Counted from the first letter of the stretch, positions 35,122 to 44,583 are shown. The stretch is DNA of 64,000 bases from CAG-1782 sp964418255 (GCA_964418255.1 CAYQKV010000001.1:62001-126000), one strand, 5' to 3'. Notes: a model not told the origin generated them from the sequence alone. Numbers and translations: made by a program.

Positions 35122-36663
35122 TTATTTATTTATCAATTTCAAAAACGCTTTTGCGTTCGCGGCAACGTCGTTTATCGCTCTGTGCGCTCCTACGAGAGGA
35201 ACGTTAAGCGCGGCGCACACTTCGGAAAGTTTATACTTACTGAGTTTCAATTTGCCCCTCGCAAGAGGAAGCGTATCTATAAACGGATTGTTAAATTCGT
35301 ACTTATATTTTGCCGCCTGCGAATTCAATAGCGGTATATCGAACGAACCTATGTTGTGCCCAACGAGAGTGCACCCGTTTGCAAAACGATAAAAATCGGG
35401 TATAACCTCCGCAGCCGTCGGAGAAGTATCCACCATTTCGTCGTTTATTCCGGTAATTTCCGTTATCCGCTTCGGTATCTGGCACGACGGTTTTACGAAC
35501 GTTGAAAACTTTTCGGTAAACTGTCCGTCAACGATTTTTATCGCGGCTATTTCGATAATTTCGTCTCCGTCGACGTTCAAACCTGTGGTTTCAAGGTCGA
35601 ACGCGACATAAACGGTGCCTTTTAGCGCGTTTAAGTCGGGAACGTCCGTATCGAACATATAGTTCTGCGCGACGTCGTTAAACGGTTCGGGCATAACGTA
35701 CATATATCTGCCGTAATCGATATTGAAATTACTTTTTTTATCTATGGTTGCAAAATCAATCTCCGCTTCCGCTATCGAATTTACCATAAGACAGAAGCGA
35801 TTATCGAAAGTATCGTACTTGTACGCTCCGCCAACCACTACCTTTTTATTATCGGAAATTACGTCGCTCCACATAAATTCCTTTCTTTCGCGGGCGAAAA
35901 ACTTACACTTAACCGCCGCGGTGGTATCGTTAAGCAAAAACGTAAACAGCTCTTTCTCTGTTTCTCTGCCTCTTACGTCTTTTTTTACGATTTTACGGCT
36001 TTTTATATCGCTTATTACACCGCATAAGGTTACCGAAAGGTCCTCTTTCGATTTTTCCTCTACGTCGCATATGTATTTGGGTTTGGCTGTCGGCGCTTTG
36101 CCGTACGCTTTGGTTATTTTCGCTTCGACAACCCTTGTCGTCGGCACATAAAATTTTTCGGGCATAACTTCCTGCGTTTCGGAATTCGGAATTTCCATAA
36201 AAGCGATTTCCACTTCTTCGATAAATTCGCCGTCGAGATAATCGTGTATTTCGCGCGCAAGATTTATACCTTTTACATATTCGCATACGTATTTTTCAAG
36301 CGTAATGCTTACCGAACAAATATCGCCTTCGGATTCGAACCCGTATTTTGCGGCGGCAAAAATCGGATATACGGATTTATGCTCTCTGAAAACGTATTCG
36401 ATTATTTTGTTTATTACCGAACTTTCGTCCGCAAACGTCTTGAAAAAACGCACCGACGTTTCCACGTCTTCGGGCAATATTTCGGCGGAGATTTCCCTGA
36501 CCTTGTTTTTTAGTCTTTCGTCGAGAAATTTGTCGTAATCCGTACTTCTTACAAGTAAATCGACCGTAAGAACGCACCCGTCAAGTTCAACCGACTTGAA
36601 TTTGAATATTCTTTCCTCGGGATTGAGTCTGTCGTTTAACTCCGTAAAAAACTCATTTGTCAT
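35122..36663 (-). CDS. PolC-like N-terminus/OB/3-prime-5-prime exonuclease protein without polymerase
   Basis: A 513-residue protein at the position where polC normally lies (ispG upstream, rimP downstream). Residues 1-200 resemble the PolC N-terminal region. About 205-310 is an OB fold (VTLCGVISDIKSRKI, FTFLLNDTTAAVKCKFFARE). About 345-510 is a DEDDh exonuclease with FDLETTGL (ExoI), HNIGSFDIPLL (ExoII) and HRAINDVAANA (ExoIII). The catalytic acidic and His residues are intact, so it may proofread. The PHP HxH motif is gone and only about 125 bp follow before rimP, so no polymerase half exists here. GGAG lies upstream of the ATG. Role unknown; a full replicase must be elsewhere. It overlaps ispG by 11 bp. 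Confidence 0.8.
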   Translation of the reverse strand: MTNEFFTELNDRLNPEERIFKFKSVELDGCVLTVDLLVRSTDYDKFLDERLKNKVREISAEILPEDVETSVRFFKTFADESSVINKIIEYVFREHKSVYPIFAAAKYGFESEGDICSVSITLEKYVCEYVKGINLAREIHDYLDGEFIEEVEIAFMEIPNSETQEVMPEKFYVPTTRVVEAKITKAYGKAPTAKPKYICDVEEKSKEDLSVTLCGVISDIKSRKIVKKDVRGRETEKELFTFLLNDTTAAVKCKFFARERKEFMWSDVISDNKKVVVGGAYKYDTFDNRFCLMVNSIAEAEIDFATIDKKSNFNIDYGRYMYVMPEPFNDVAQNYMFDTDVPDLNALKGTVYVAFDLETTGLNVDGDEIIEIAAIKIVDGQFTEKFSTFVKPSCQIPKRITEITGINDEMVDTSPTAAEVIPDFYRFANGCTLVGHNIGSFDIPLLNSQAAKYKYEFNNPFIDTLPLARGKLKLSKYKLSEVCAALNVPLVGAHRAINDVAANAKAFLKLINK

Positions 36664-37675
36664 TTATTTTCTCCGTTACAAGCTCTTTTATCGCGCTTTC
36701 TATATCGGAATTGGGTACGGTTTTCAATATCGCGCCGTTTTTGAAAATCACGCTTTTGTCTTTTCCGCCGGCTACGCCGAAATCCGCTCCCTTAGATTCT
36801 CCTATTCCGTTTACCGCACAGCCCATTACCGCTATTTTCATCGGGACGGTTACGTTTTCCGTCATCTTTTCCAGTCTTTCCGCCAATCCCGATACGTCTA
36901 TACCCGTTCTCGAACAAGTGGGGCAAGCGATGACTTCGACAAAGTTTTTATCAAGTCCGACTGCCCGCAAAATCAGCTTAGCGGCATAAACTTCTTTTAT
37001 CGGGTCTGTTGCAAGACTTACTCTGACGGTATCTCCTATCCCGTCGAGCAACAGGCTGCCGATTGCCACCGCGGATTTAATTGTTCCGCTTCCGAGCGTT
37101 CCCGCTTCGGTAAGCCCTATGTGCAACGGATAATCGGTCATTTCGTACAATCTTCTGTATGCTTCGACCGTTTCTTTTACGTCGCTGCTCTTTACAGCGA
37201 TAACGATTTTGTCCCAGCCCGCGTCTTCGATGATTTTTGCGCACGAAACCGCAGATTCCGCAAGTTCTTTCGGAGTTTTAGCATTCTTTGCCGAACCTTT
37301 ATTGACGCCGACTCTGATAGGAATATTGTATTCCGCGCATTTTTTAACGACGGCTTTTACGGCTTCTTCGCTCATATTATACGGATTTATCCGTATCTTT
37401 GACGCGCCGTTTTCGATAGCGATAAGTGCGGGCTCGGCGGAATAATGAATGTCCGCGATAATAGGAACGGGCGAGCCTTCCGTGATTTTTTTCATTGCAA
37501 TCGCGCTTTCTCTGTCGGGTACGGACACTCTGACAAGCTCCGCTCCCGCGGCGGCAAGACGCTTTACTTGCGCAAGCGTTTTTTCCGCGTCAGACGTAAT
37601 CGTGTTCGTCATCGACTGAATTACTACTCTTCCGTTTCCTAATTCTACTTTTCCTACGTTAATTATTTTTTTCAC
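36653..37675 (-). CDS. ispG: 4-hydroxy-3-methylbut-2-en-1-yl diphosphate synthase IspG
   Basis: A 340-residue iron-sulphur enzyme of the MEP isoprenoid pathway. VVIQSMTNTITSDAE at the start, PIIADIHYSA, CPTCSRTGIDV and MGCAVNGIGESKGADFG with the cluster cysteines. It overlaps rseP by 4 bp and the PolC-like gene by 11 bp. Confidence 0.96.
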   Translation of the reverse strand: MKKIINVGKVELGNGRVVIQSMTNTITSDAEKTLAQVKRLAAAGAELVRVSVPDRESAIAMKKITEGSPVPIIADIHYSAEPALIAIENGASKIRINPYNMSEEAVKAVVKKCAEYNIPIRVGVNKGSAKNAKTPKELAESAVSCAKIIEDAGWDKIVIAVKSSDVKETVEAYRRLYEMTDYPLHIGLTEAGTLGSGTIKSAVAIGSLLLDGIGDTVRVSLATDPIKEVYAAKLILRAVGLDKNFVEVIACPTCSRTGIDVSGLAERLEKMTENVTVPMKIAVMGCAVNGIGESKGADFGVAGGKDKSVIFKNGAILKTVPNSDIESAIKELVTEKINDK

Positions 37676-38787
37676 GATAAAAATTGAAATACGTCCGCAA
37701 GAATTGCCACCCCGAAAAGGACGATTATTCCCACGAAATGTACCATTCCCTCCACTTTACGACTTACGGGTTTTTTCCTTATCCATTCTATAATAGTAAA
37801 TACCATACGCGCTCCGTCGAGAGCGGGCAACGGTAAAAGGTTCATTACGGCAAGGTTTGCGCTGATAAGGCATACGACGTAACACAAAACGCCCCAACCG
37901 CTCTTTACCGCGTTGCTCATAGTTGATATAATAGTTATCGGTCCGCCAGCGCTTTCGGTAAATTTCAACGCGCCCGTAAACAACTGCGCAATCGACCACA
38001 ATATTTTATATACCATAAAGAAACAATACCCGAACGAGCGACCGAGCGCGCTGAAAAAGTCGAGTTTTACATAGCTAAGAGATACGTTGAATCCGAACGC
38101 TTTATTCGTAACGGGATTTCCGTCTTCTCCCATAACGATTTCTCCGTTTTCGTCCCGTTGGTAAACGTCGCTCCTTTTAACGGCGACTTTGATTTTCTTT
38201 CCGTCGCGTAAAACGGTGAAGGTTCCTCCGTCTTCTCCTACTTTCGCAAACGCCGCGTTCATATCGTCCTGCATAAGGATATTTATCTGTCTGCCGTTTA
38301 CCGATAAAATAACGTCGCCTTCTCGTAATAACTCGTTCTTTCCTATATAACTTTCTTCGTAAACAGTGCCGACCGTGGGCAGAATTTGCCCGAAGAAAGT
38401 AAAAACAAGCGTAATTAGGATAATTGCGCTAAGAAAATTAAAAAACGCGCCGCTAAATAAAACTATAAGCCGTTTCCAGGGCTTCTGATTGTTAAACGCG
38501 CCGGGATTGCTCTCCGCGTCCATTTCGTCGTCTTCCCCTTCGAACTGGCAGAAACCGCCGAGAGGAAAAGGTCGTATCGAAAAAATTTCCCCGTTTTTTT
38601 TGTTGGTTATTTTGAAAATACGCGGACCGAAACCGATTGCGAATTCATTGATTTTGAAACCGAGGAGTTTCCCTGCAATATAATGTCCGAATTCGTGTAC
38701 GACAACCATAAACATCAAACATAATAAGGCTACGAGCACGTAACCTATGGTCGTCATAACGTCGGCAAAACTTGCGCAAATAAGCAT
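37672..38787 (-). CDS. rseP: Site-2 zinc metalloprotease RseP (RasP)
   Basis: A 371-residue intramembrane protease. The first helix carries VVHEFGHYIAGKLLGFKI (HEFGH zinc motif), a single PDZ domain follows in the middle (VILSVNGRQINILMQD), and the C-terminal helices have NLLPLPALDGARM with the third zinc ligand. It cleaves membrane-anchored anti-sigma factors and signal peptides. Coupled to dxr by a 1-bp overlap. Confidence 0.95.
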   Translation of the reverse strand: MLICASFADVMTTIGYVLVALLCLMFMVVVHEFGHYIAGKLLGFKINEFAIGFGPRIFKITNKKNGEIFSIRPFPLGGFCQFEGEDDEMDAESNPGAFNNQKPWKRLIVLFSGAFFNFLSAIILITLVFTFFGQILPTVGTVYEESYIGKNELLREGDVILSVNGRQINILMQDDMNAAFAKVGEDGGTFTVLRDGKKIKVAVKRSDVYQRDENGEIVMGEDGNPVTNKAFGFNVSLSYVKLDFFSALGRSFGYCFFMVYKILWSIAQLFTGALKFTESAGGPITIISTMSNAVKSGWGVLCYVVCLISANLAVMNLLPLPALDGARMVFTIIEWIRKKPVSRKVEGMVHFVGIIVLFGVAILADVFQFLS

Positions 38788-39908
38788 TAAAACTCCTTTA
38801 TACTCCTCAAAGTATATTCCCTCACTTCGTTGTCAATGCGAAATATTTCTTCCGTATTTTTAACCGTACCGTCTTTTCCGAACTTTTCCAAAGCTTTCTC
38901 GATACAACGGTATATATCGTGAAACCCTATTTCGCCCGAAAGATACTTCTCCACCGCGATTTCGTTTGCCGCATTAAGCACAGTTCCCGCATAGTCTCCG
39001 TAACAAGAAACGTCTTTACAAATGGTGAAGCACGGAAATCTTTCTTCGTCTATTTGTCCGAAAGAAAGTTTTTTCGTTTGAATTAGGTCGAGAAACGGCG
39101 TTTTTACCTCTTTTCGCTCGGGATAAGTCAAAGCGTACTGTATAGGTATTTCCATATTCGGGGTCGATAAACCCGCAATCATCGTCCCGTCTTTCATCTC
39201 CACAAGCGAATGAATTATGCTTTCTCTGTGCAAAACCGCGTCTACGTCTTCTATTCCGAAAAGTCTCTTCGCCTCGATTATTTCCATTCCCTTATTTACA
39301 AGCGTCGCGCAGTCTACGGTGACTTTTTTACCCATTATCCAGTTCGGATGTTTTAACGCGTCGCCCGCTTTCGCCGCAAAAAGTTGTTCTTTCGTATAAT
39401 CTCTGAACGCACCGCCCGACGCGGTAAGAATAATCTTTCTTACGTTGTTTTTATCTCCCATACATTGCCAGACAGTAGAATGTTCGCTGTCAATGGGACG
39501 TAATTCGGCATTCGACGAAGCAAGCCTCGCGTTAATATAATTGCCTGCGCAAACAATGCTTTCTTTATTCGCAGTAGCAACGATTTTTCCCGCATCTATT
39601 GCGGCTAACGTCGGTAATAGCCCGCTTAAACCCGCTATCCCGTTTATGACTGCGTCGACGTTTTCATAGGTTTCCGCACGCGATAATAACGTAGGGTCAA
39701 ACGGCGCTTCTTTGCCGTTTTTAACGGACAGTCCTCCCGCGCAAAAATAGTTTTTCACGCCGAATTCTTTTGCGAGAGAAATAAGCCCTTTTTCGTCGCG
39801 GTTGTTCGCAAGAAAAACCACCCTGAATAAATCGGGGTGTTTTCGGACGATACCGAGAGTGGTCTTTCCTATCGAACCTGTGCAACCTAAAACCGCTAAA
39901 TTCATCAT
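38787..39908 (-). CDS. dxr: 1-deoxy-D-xylulose 5-phosphate reductoisomerase
   Basis: A 373-residue MEP pathway enzyme. Starts NLAVLGCTGSIGKTTLGIVRKHPDLF (NADPH fold); IVCAGNYINA, DSEHSTVWQC, TASGGAFRD, LKHPNWIMGKKVTVDCATLVNKGMEIIEA supply the metal and substrate motifs. Part of uppS-cdsA-dxr-rseP-ispG. Confidence 0.97.
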   Translation of the reverse strand: MMNLAVLGCTGSIGKTTLGIVRKHPDLFRVVFLANNRDEKGLISLAKEFGVKNYFCAGGLSVKNGKEAPFDPTLLSRAETYENVDAVINGIAGLSGLLPTLAAIDAGKIVATANKESIVCAGNYINARLASSNAELRPIDSEHSTVWQCMGDKNNVRKIILTASGGAFRDYTKEQLFAAKAGDALKHPNWIMGKKVTVDCATLVNKGMEIIEAKRLFGIEDVDAVLHRESIIHSLVEMKDGTMIAGLSTPNMEIPIQYALTYPERKEVKTPFLDLIQTKKLSFGQIDEERFPCFTICKDVSCYGDYAGTVLNAANEIAVEKYLSGEIGFHDIYRCIEKALEKFGKDGTVKNTEEIFRIDNEVREYTLRSIKEF

Positions 39909-39909
39909 T

Positions 39910-40818
39910 TTAATTACAAACGGCGATTATTTCCATTATAATTCCCATTGCGGCAACGCTGAACAAAATAGAGTCTATTCTGTCCATAATGCCGCCGTGC
40001 GAACCGAGAATTTTACCGTAGTCCTTTATCCCGAGTTGTCTTTTTACTCTGCTTGCCGCGAGGTCTCCTATTTCGGAGAAAACAGCCATAATTCCGCCTA
40101 TAACGGCGTACAGAAGAATAGCCGCCCATTTTTTACCACCGAACAATGCTGTAAAAGTAAATAAAATATATGTAGGGAACGCGCCGAGTTCGAATATAAG
40201 ATAAACTATTATTCCACCAAGCGCGCCGCCGAAAATTCCGCCGAAAAATCCCGCATACGTTTTCTTAGGGCTTATTTTCGGGAAGATTTTTTTCTTTCCG
40301 AGCGCCGAGCCTATAAAATACGCCGCCGCGTCGCTCACCGTACTGATTCCTACGGCGAGAAGAACTGGAACCATTCCGTAACTTTTATTCATAACAAAAA
40401 CAATTCCGAGTAAAGTCATCGGATATAAAATCGCAAAAACGTTTACCGCAAAATCGTTGAGAGTTTTCTTTCCGTCGAAAATGAAAATCACGAAAGCCGT
40501 CAAAACGGCTATAACGAATGAGAAAAACAACCCGACATATCCGAAGAAATAACATAACGGATATATAATAACAGTAGAAACTATAAGCGAAATCAAACTG
40601 ATATTATATTTTGCGCTTACGCTTTCAGCCTCGCTTTCCGCGGGCAAATCGGTTGTCTTTTTGCCTTTTTTCGTTAAAGAAACATAAATTTCATAAACGG
40701 CAAGCGCGCCGACTATCAGCACCAAGCCGTCGAAAACAAAATGCGAAAATCCCGCAAGCCATATTATAAGGAACAGGAATCCTGCCATTACTATTCCGGT
40801 CACGGTTCTTTTAAGCAT
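39910..40818 (-). CDS. cdsA: Phosphatidate cytidylyltransferase
   Basis: A 302-residue membrane enzyme making CDP-diacylglycerol. About seven or eight helices; the family signature is at the end, SHGGIMDRIDSILFSVA, with VKRQLGIKDYGKI just before. Lies between uppS and dxr with 1-2 bp gaps. Confidence 0.95.
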   Translation of the reverse strand: MLKRTVTGIVMAGFLFLIIWLAGFSHFVFDGLVLIVGALAVYEIYVSLTKKGKKTTDLPAESEAESVSAKYNISLISLIVSTVIIYPLCYFFGYVGLFFSFVIAVLTAFVIFIFDGKKTLNDFAVNVFAILYPMTLLGIVFVMNKSYGMVPVLLAVGISTVSDAAAYFIGSALGKKKIFPKISPKKTYAGFFGGIFGGALGGIIVYLIFELGAFPTYILFTFTALFGGKKWAAILLYAVIGGIMAVFSEIGDLAASRVKRQLGIKDYGKILGSHGGIMDRIDSILFSVAAMGIIMEIIAVCN

Positions 40819-40820
40819 AC

Positions 40821-41486
40821 CTATACTCCTCCGAAATTTCTTTTGATTTTTCCGAAATTTTCAATCACCGACAAAAAATCGTTTTTATCATATTCTGGCC
40901 AATATTTGTCCGTAAAAAATAGTTCCGAATACGCGGTCTGCAACGGCATAAAATTACTTAACCGTTTGTACCCACCGTACCTTAGCACCGCGTCGGGAAA
41001 AGGCAAATCCGACGCGTCGAGATTGTTTTTCAATTCTTCTTCGCTAAATTTCTTTCCGCCGCGCGAAATCTTTTCCGCGGCTCTGCACACTTCGTCCCAA
41101 CCTCCGTAATTCAACGCAATAACAACGGTTTTTTCTGCGTTTTCAAAAAATGGAGCATTAAAAACGATTTCTTTAACGTATTCGGGAAGCGCGTCAATAT
41201 TTCCGATAAAACGTATGTTTACGCGCTTTTTTTTCGCGATTGAATATATTCGATTTTGCAAAAAGTAAGCAATAACGTCAAGGATATTGCTTACTTCTGA
41301 CTGCGGTCTTCCGCCGTTTTCCGTGCTGAATGCATAAACCGTCAGAATATCTATCGGCAAATCCGATAAATCTTCGACGGCTCTTTCGAACGCTTCCGCC
41401 CCGAGTCTGTGTCCTTCGACGCGTTCTTTGCCGCGCGCAACGGCATATCTGCCGTTGCCGTCCATTATTACGGCAAGATGTTTCAT
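40821..41486 (-). CDS. uppS: Isoprenyl transferase (undecaprenyl diphosphate synthase-like)
   Basis: A 221-residue cis-prenyltransferase that makes the C55 carrier lipid. MDGNGRYA holds the catalytic Asp, and STENGGRP and RLSNFMPLQTAYSELFF follow. The usual RTSGE/RTGGE motif before RLSNF reads RYGGY, so the conserved Glu is a Tyr here, a divergence in substrate binding. The Glu in YSELFF is kept. The length is slightly short. Abuts frr by a 1-bp overlap. Confidence 0.92.
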   Translation of the reverse strand: MKHLAVIMDGNGRYAVARGKERVEGHRLGAEAFERAVEDLSDLPIDILTVYAFSTENGGRPQSEVSNILDVIAYFLQNRIYSIAKKKRVNIRFIGNIDALPEYVKEIVFNAPFFENAEKTVVIALNYGGWDEVCRAAEKISRGGKKFSEEELKNNLDASDLPFPDAVLRYGGYKRLSNFMPLQTAYSELFFTDKYWPEYDKNDFLSVIENFGKIKRNFGGV

Positions 41487-42061
41487 TAAACTTTGAGTAT
41501 TTCCTGCTCTTTTTCCGCGGATATTTTATCGATTTCCGTTATTTTTTCCGAAACGCATTTCTCCACGTCCGCTTCGCAGTTTTTCACTATATCTTCGCTG
41601 ATTATTTTGCCTTTTTCGAGAGACTTGATTTCGTTAAGCGCATCGCGTCTTATATTCCTTATCGCAACTTTGCACGCTTCACCTTTGCTCTTTACGTCTT
41701 TTACGAGCGCCTTCCTTCTCTCTTCCGTGGGTTCGGGGAAAATCAATCTTATATTTTTCCCGTCGTTGTTAGGCGTAATTCCGAGGTTGGCGTCAACCAA
41801 CGCTTTTTCCACTTTTTTGATTATACTGTTATCCCAAACGGTAATCATAATGATGCGCGCTTCGGGTACGGTTATGTTTGCAACCTGATTGAGCGGCGTT
41901 TCCGTTCCGTAATATTCTACCGTCAAACCGTCGAGAATATGGGTATTCGCTCTTCCCGCGCGCATATTGTTAAGTTCGGCGACATAATTAGACACCGATT
42001 TTTTCATCCTGTCTTTCAAATCTTCGAAAATGATTTCCACTTCCATTATATCGTAAGCCAT
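41486..42061 (-). CDS. frr: Ribosome recycling factor
   Basis: A 191-residue factor that splits the post-termination ribosome with EF-G. Signature AELNNMRAGRANTHILDGLTVEYYG; the C-terminal helices include RRDALNEIKSLEKGK. The order tsf-pyrH-frr-uppS is conserved, but pyrH-frr has a 90-bp gap with a promoter. Confidence 0.97.
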   Translation of the reverse strand: MAYDIMEVEIIFEDLKDRMKKSVSNYVAELNNMRAGRANTHILDGLTVEYYGTETPLNQVANITVPEARIIMITVWDNSIIKKVEKALVDANLGITPNNDGKNIRLIFPEPTEERRKALVKDVKSKGEACKVAIRNIRRDALNEIKSLEKGKIISEDIVKNCEADVEKCVSEKITEIDKISAEKEQEILKV

Positions 42062-42093
42062 ATCGTAATACCTCGCTGATTTATTTATCTATA

Positions 42094-42122
42094 ATAATAC
42101 CATAAAGCGTGCGCGAATTCAA
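42094..42122 (-). promoter_or_regulatory. Promoter of frr-uppS-cdsA-dxr-rseP-ispG
   Basis: TTGAAT (42122-42117) and TATTAT (42099-42094), 17-bp spacer, in the gap between pyrH and frr. Confidence 0.75.
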
Positions 42123-42150
42123 TAGTTTTTTCCTAATCAACGTTTGTAAC

Positions 42151-42858
42151 CTATCCGTGAATGGTTGTTCCTATTTTTTCTCCGCCGAGAACCCTAAGTA
42201 TACTGTCGGGTTCGTTGAGTCCGAACGCGACGATTGCTATTCCGTTATCTTTGCAAAGGCTTACCGCAGTCGTATCCATAGCAGTCAATCCCTCTTTGAT
42301 ATAATCAAGATAAGTAAGGTCGTCGTATTTTTTCGCGTCCGGATTTTTCTTCGGGTCGCTGTCGTATATTCCGTCGATATTTTTCGCCATCATCAATACG
42401 TCGGCTTGAATTTCCGCCGCGCGCAGCGCCGCGCCGGTATCCGTGGAAAAATACGGATTGCCCGTTCCGCAAGCGAAGATAACTACTCTGCCCTTTTCGA
42501 AATGCCGCAACGCTTTTCTCAATATATAAGGTTCCGCAACCCGCGTAATGGTAAGCGCGGTCTGGACTCTCGTTTGTACGCCGCTTTTTTCAAGCGCGTC
42601 CTGCAAAGCGAGCGCATTTATGACGGTGGCGAGCATTCCCATATGGTCGGCGGTCGTTCTGTCCATATCTGTTCCCTGTCTGCCGCGCCAGAAATTGCCG
42701 CCGCCGACTACTATGCCTATCTGTACGCCTTTATTTACGGCTTCTTTTATCTGTGAAATAACGTTGTTTACCGCGTCTGCGTCTATTCCGAAACCGTTTG
42801 CTCCGGCAAGAGCCTCCCCGCTGAGTTTAATCAACGCGCGTTTATATTTTATCGACAT
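42151..42858 (-). CDS. pyrH: UMP kinase
   Basis: A 235-residue amino-acid-kinase-fold UMP kinase. Starts YKRALIKLSGEALAG; VVGGGNFWRGRQGTDMDRTTADHMGMLATVINALALQ and GTGNPYFSTDTGAALRA are characteristic. GGAGG precedes the ATG. The promoter of this gene is unclear; it follows the tsf terminator. Confidence 0.97.
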   Translation of the reverse strand: MSIKYKRALIKLSGEALAGANGFGIDADAVNNVISQIKEAVNKGVQIGIVVGGGNFWRGRQGTDMDRTTADHMGMLATVINALALQDALEKSGVQTRVQTALTITRVAEPYILRKALRHFEKGRVVIFACGTGNPYFSTDTGAALRAAEIQADVLMMAKNIDGIYDSDPKKNPDAKKYDDLTYLDYIKEGLTAMDTTAVSLCKDNGIAIVAFGLNEPDSILRVLGGEKIGTTIHG

Positions 42859-42940
42859 ATTAACCTCCGTTGTTATTTATTTCCTCTTTATATCGATTTA
42901 TATTGATTTTTTCTATATAAAACGGATTAAAAAGTATAAA

Positions 42941-42970
42941 AAAAGAATGTCAATATCGACATTCTTTTTT
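42941..42970. terminator. Terminator of rpsB-tsf
   Basis: GAATGTC and GACATTC arms with a 6-nt loop, flanked by six A on one side and six T on the other, so it can act in both directions. Confidence 0.85.
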
Positions 42971-42977
42971 GTTTTTG

Positions 42978-43649
42978 TTATTTCGTGGCGCTTGCCTGAG
43001 CTTTTGCAACTTCCGCGCTGATTTCATCCGCAAAGTTTTCCGACTTCTTTTCAAGTCCTTCGCCCATTTCAAACCTTGCAAATCTTCTTATCGTTATCTT
43101 TTCGCCGATTGTTCCGACCGCTTCGGTAACAAGCTGTCCGATGGTCTTGGACGGGTCTTTTACGAAATCCTGTTCAATAAGACATACGTCTTTATAGAAT
43201 TTCTGAACTCTTCCTTCAACCATTCTGTCTACGATTGCCGCAGGTTTTCCCTCGTTGAGCGCCTGCGCTCTGAGAATTTCTTTTTCGTGTTCCACTTCCG
43301 ATGCGGGAACTTCCTCTTTTTTGACGTAAAGAGGTTTTGCCGCCGCTATCTGAAGCGCAATGTCGTGAGCGAGTTCGTGGAATTTCGCGCTGTTTGCGAC
43401 GAAGTCGGTTTCGCAGTTTACTTCGACCATAACGCCGATTTTTCCGTTCATATGAACGTAAGTTTCGACAATGCCTTCGCTTGCTATTTTGCCTGCGCGT
43501 TTAACCGCGGTAGCCATTCCCTTTTCTCTGAGGAATTCTATCGCTTTTTCCATATCTCCGTCGGTTTCGACAAGAGCTTTTTTGCAGTCCATCATTCCGA
43601 CGCCGGTCTTTTCTCTGAGAGCCTGAACGTCCTTAGCCGTAAATGCCAT
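42978..43649 (-). CDS. tsf: Elongation factor Ts
   Basis: A 223-residue nucleotide-exchange factor for EF-Tu. LREKTGVGMMDCKKALVETDGDMEKAIEFLREKG is the N-terminal signature and the core has EVNCETDFVANSAKF. The short form of the core, as in several Firmicutes, follows rpsB. Confidence 0.97.
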   Translation of the reverse strand: MAFTAKDVQALREKTGVGMMDCKKALVETDGDMEKAIEFLREKGMATAVKRAGKIASEGIVETYVHMNGKIGVMVEVNCETDFVANSAKFHELAHDIALQIAAAKPLYVKKEEVPASEVEHEKEILRAQALNEGKPAAIVDRMVEGRVQKFYKDVCLIEQDFVKDPSKTIGQLVTEAVGTIGEKITIRRFARFEMGEGLEKKSENFADEISAEVAKAQASATK

Positions 43650-43673
43650 AATGTTTTACCTCCGATTATTCTA

Positions 43674-44411
43674 TTATTCGGAAACCTGTTCGGTTTCTTC
43701 CGCAGCCGTTTCTTCTTTAACTTCCTGTTTTCCTTCCTTCGCCTCGATAACCGCGTCAGCGATAACTCCCGCAATAAGTTTAATCGCGCGGATTGCGTCG
43801 TCGTTTCCGGGGATAGGATAGGTTACTTCTTCGGGGTCGCAGTTCGTATCTACAAGCGCGACTATCGGAATTCCGAGACTTCTCGCTTCTTTAACCGCAA
43901 GGTGTTCCACTTTGAGGTCCACTACGAAAAGCGCACCGGGAAGCTCGCGCATATTCTTGATACCGCCGAGGTTGGTTTCGAGTACGTCTCTTTCCGCTTT
44001 GAGTTTGATAACTTCTTTTTTCGGAAGCAAATCGAATTCTCCTATGGCTTCCATCTGATTGAGTTTGTTGAGTTTGTCGATTCTCGTTCTGATGGTGGAG
44101 AAGTTGGTGAGCGTTCCGCCGAGCCATCTTTGGCACATATAGAACTGTCCGCAACGCGTCGCTTCCTGCTGAATAGCTTCTTTCGCCTGCTTTTTCTTTC
44201 CTACGAAAAGAATGGACTTGCCGCTCGCCGCTACGTCGCGGATAAACGCGTACGCGCTTTCGAGAGCTTCTACGGTCTGTTCAAGGTTGATGATATGAAC
44301 GCCGTTACGCGAATCGAAGATGTACTTCTTCATTTTGGGGTTCCATTTCGTCGTTTGATGACCGAAGTGAACGCCCGCTTCCAAAAGTTGTTTCATTGAA
44401 ATTACAGACAT
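43674..44411 (-). CDS. rpsB: 30S ribosomal protein S2
   Basis: A 245-residue ribosomal protein. Starts VISMKQLLEAGVHFGHQTTKWNPKMKKYIF; ends with an acidic tail (EVKEETAAEETEQVSE), as is common in S2. AAGGAGG precedes the ATG. First gene of rpsB-tsf. Confidence 0.97.
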   Translation of the reverse strand: MSVISMKQLLEAGVHFGHQTTKWNPKMKKYIFDSRNGVHIINLEQTVEALESAYAFIRDVAASGKSILFVGKKKQAKEAIQQEATRCGQFYMCQRWLGGTLTNFSTIRTRIDKLNKLNQMEAIGEFDLLPKKEVIKLKAERDVLETNLGGIKNMRELPGALFVVDLKVEHLAVKEARSLGIPIVALVDTNCDPEEVTYPIPGNDDAIRAIKLIAGVIADAVIEAKEGKQEVKEETAAEETEQVSE

Positions 44412-44515
44412 TGTAAAAAAACCTCCTTGTTTATATCTCCCCGACCGTCTACGAAAGGGGCAATTCCATATAGGACAACAATCCTTTCTCTGTATCGGTT
44501 CGTAATTTCGGAGTT

Positions 44516-44544
44516 ATTTTAACATATCCGCATATATTTTGCAA
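44516..44544 (-). promoter_or_regulatory. Promoter of rpsB-tsf, with a ~95-nt leader
   Basis: TTGCAA (44544-44539) and TAAAAT (44521-44516), 17-bp spacer. The leader is GC-rich for this genome but I could not fit it to a known S2 motif. Confidence 0.6.
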
Positions 44545-44583
44545 ACGATTTAACAACTTTTCGGAAGCCTTGCAAAAAAATAA

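Noticed and set aside
42969..44399. 476-residue plus-strand frame opposite tsf and rpsB
   Set aside because: Antisense to two ribosomal-operon genes, low-complexity Phe/Arg-rich product, no ribosome site.
44437..44460. CCCC/GGGG pairing in the rpsB leader as an S2 sensor
   Set aside because: Only a 4-bp stem with a 14-nt loop, too weak to support.
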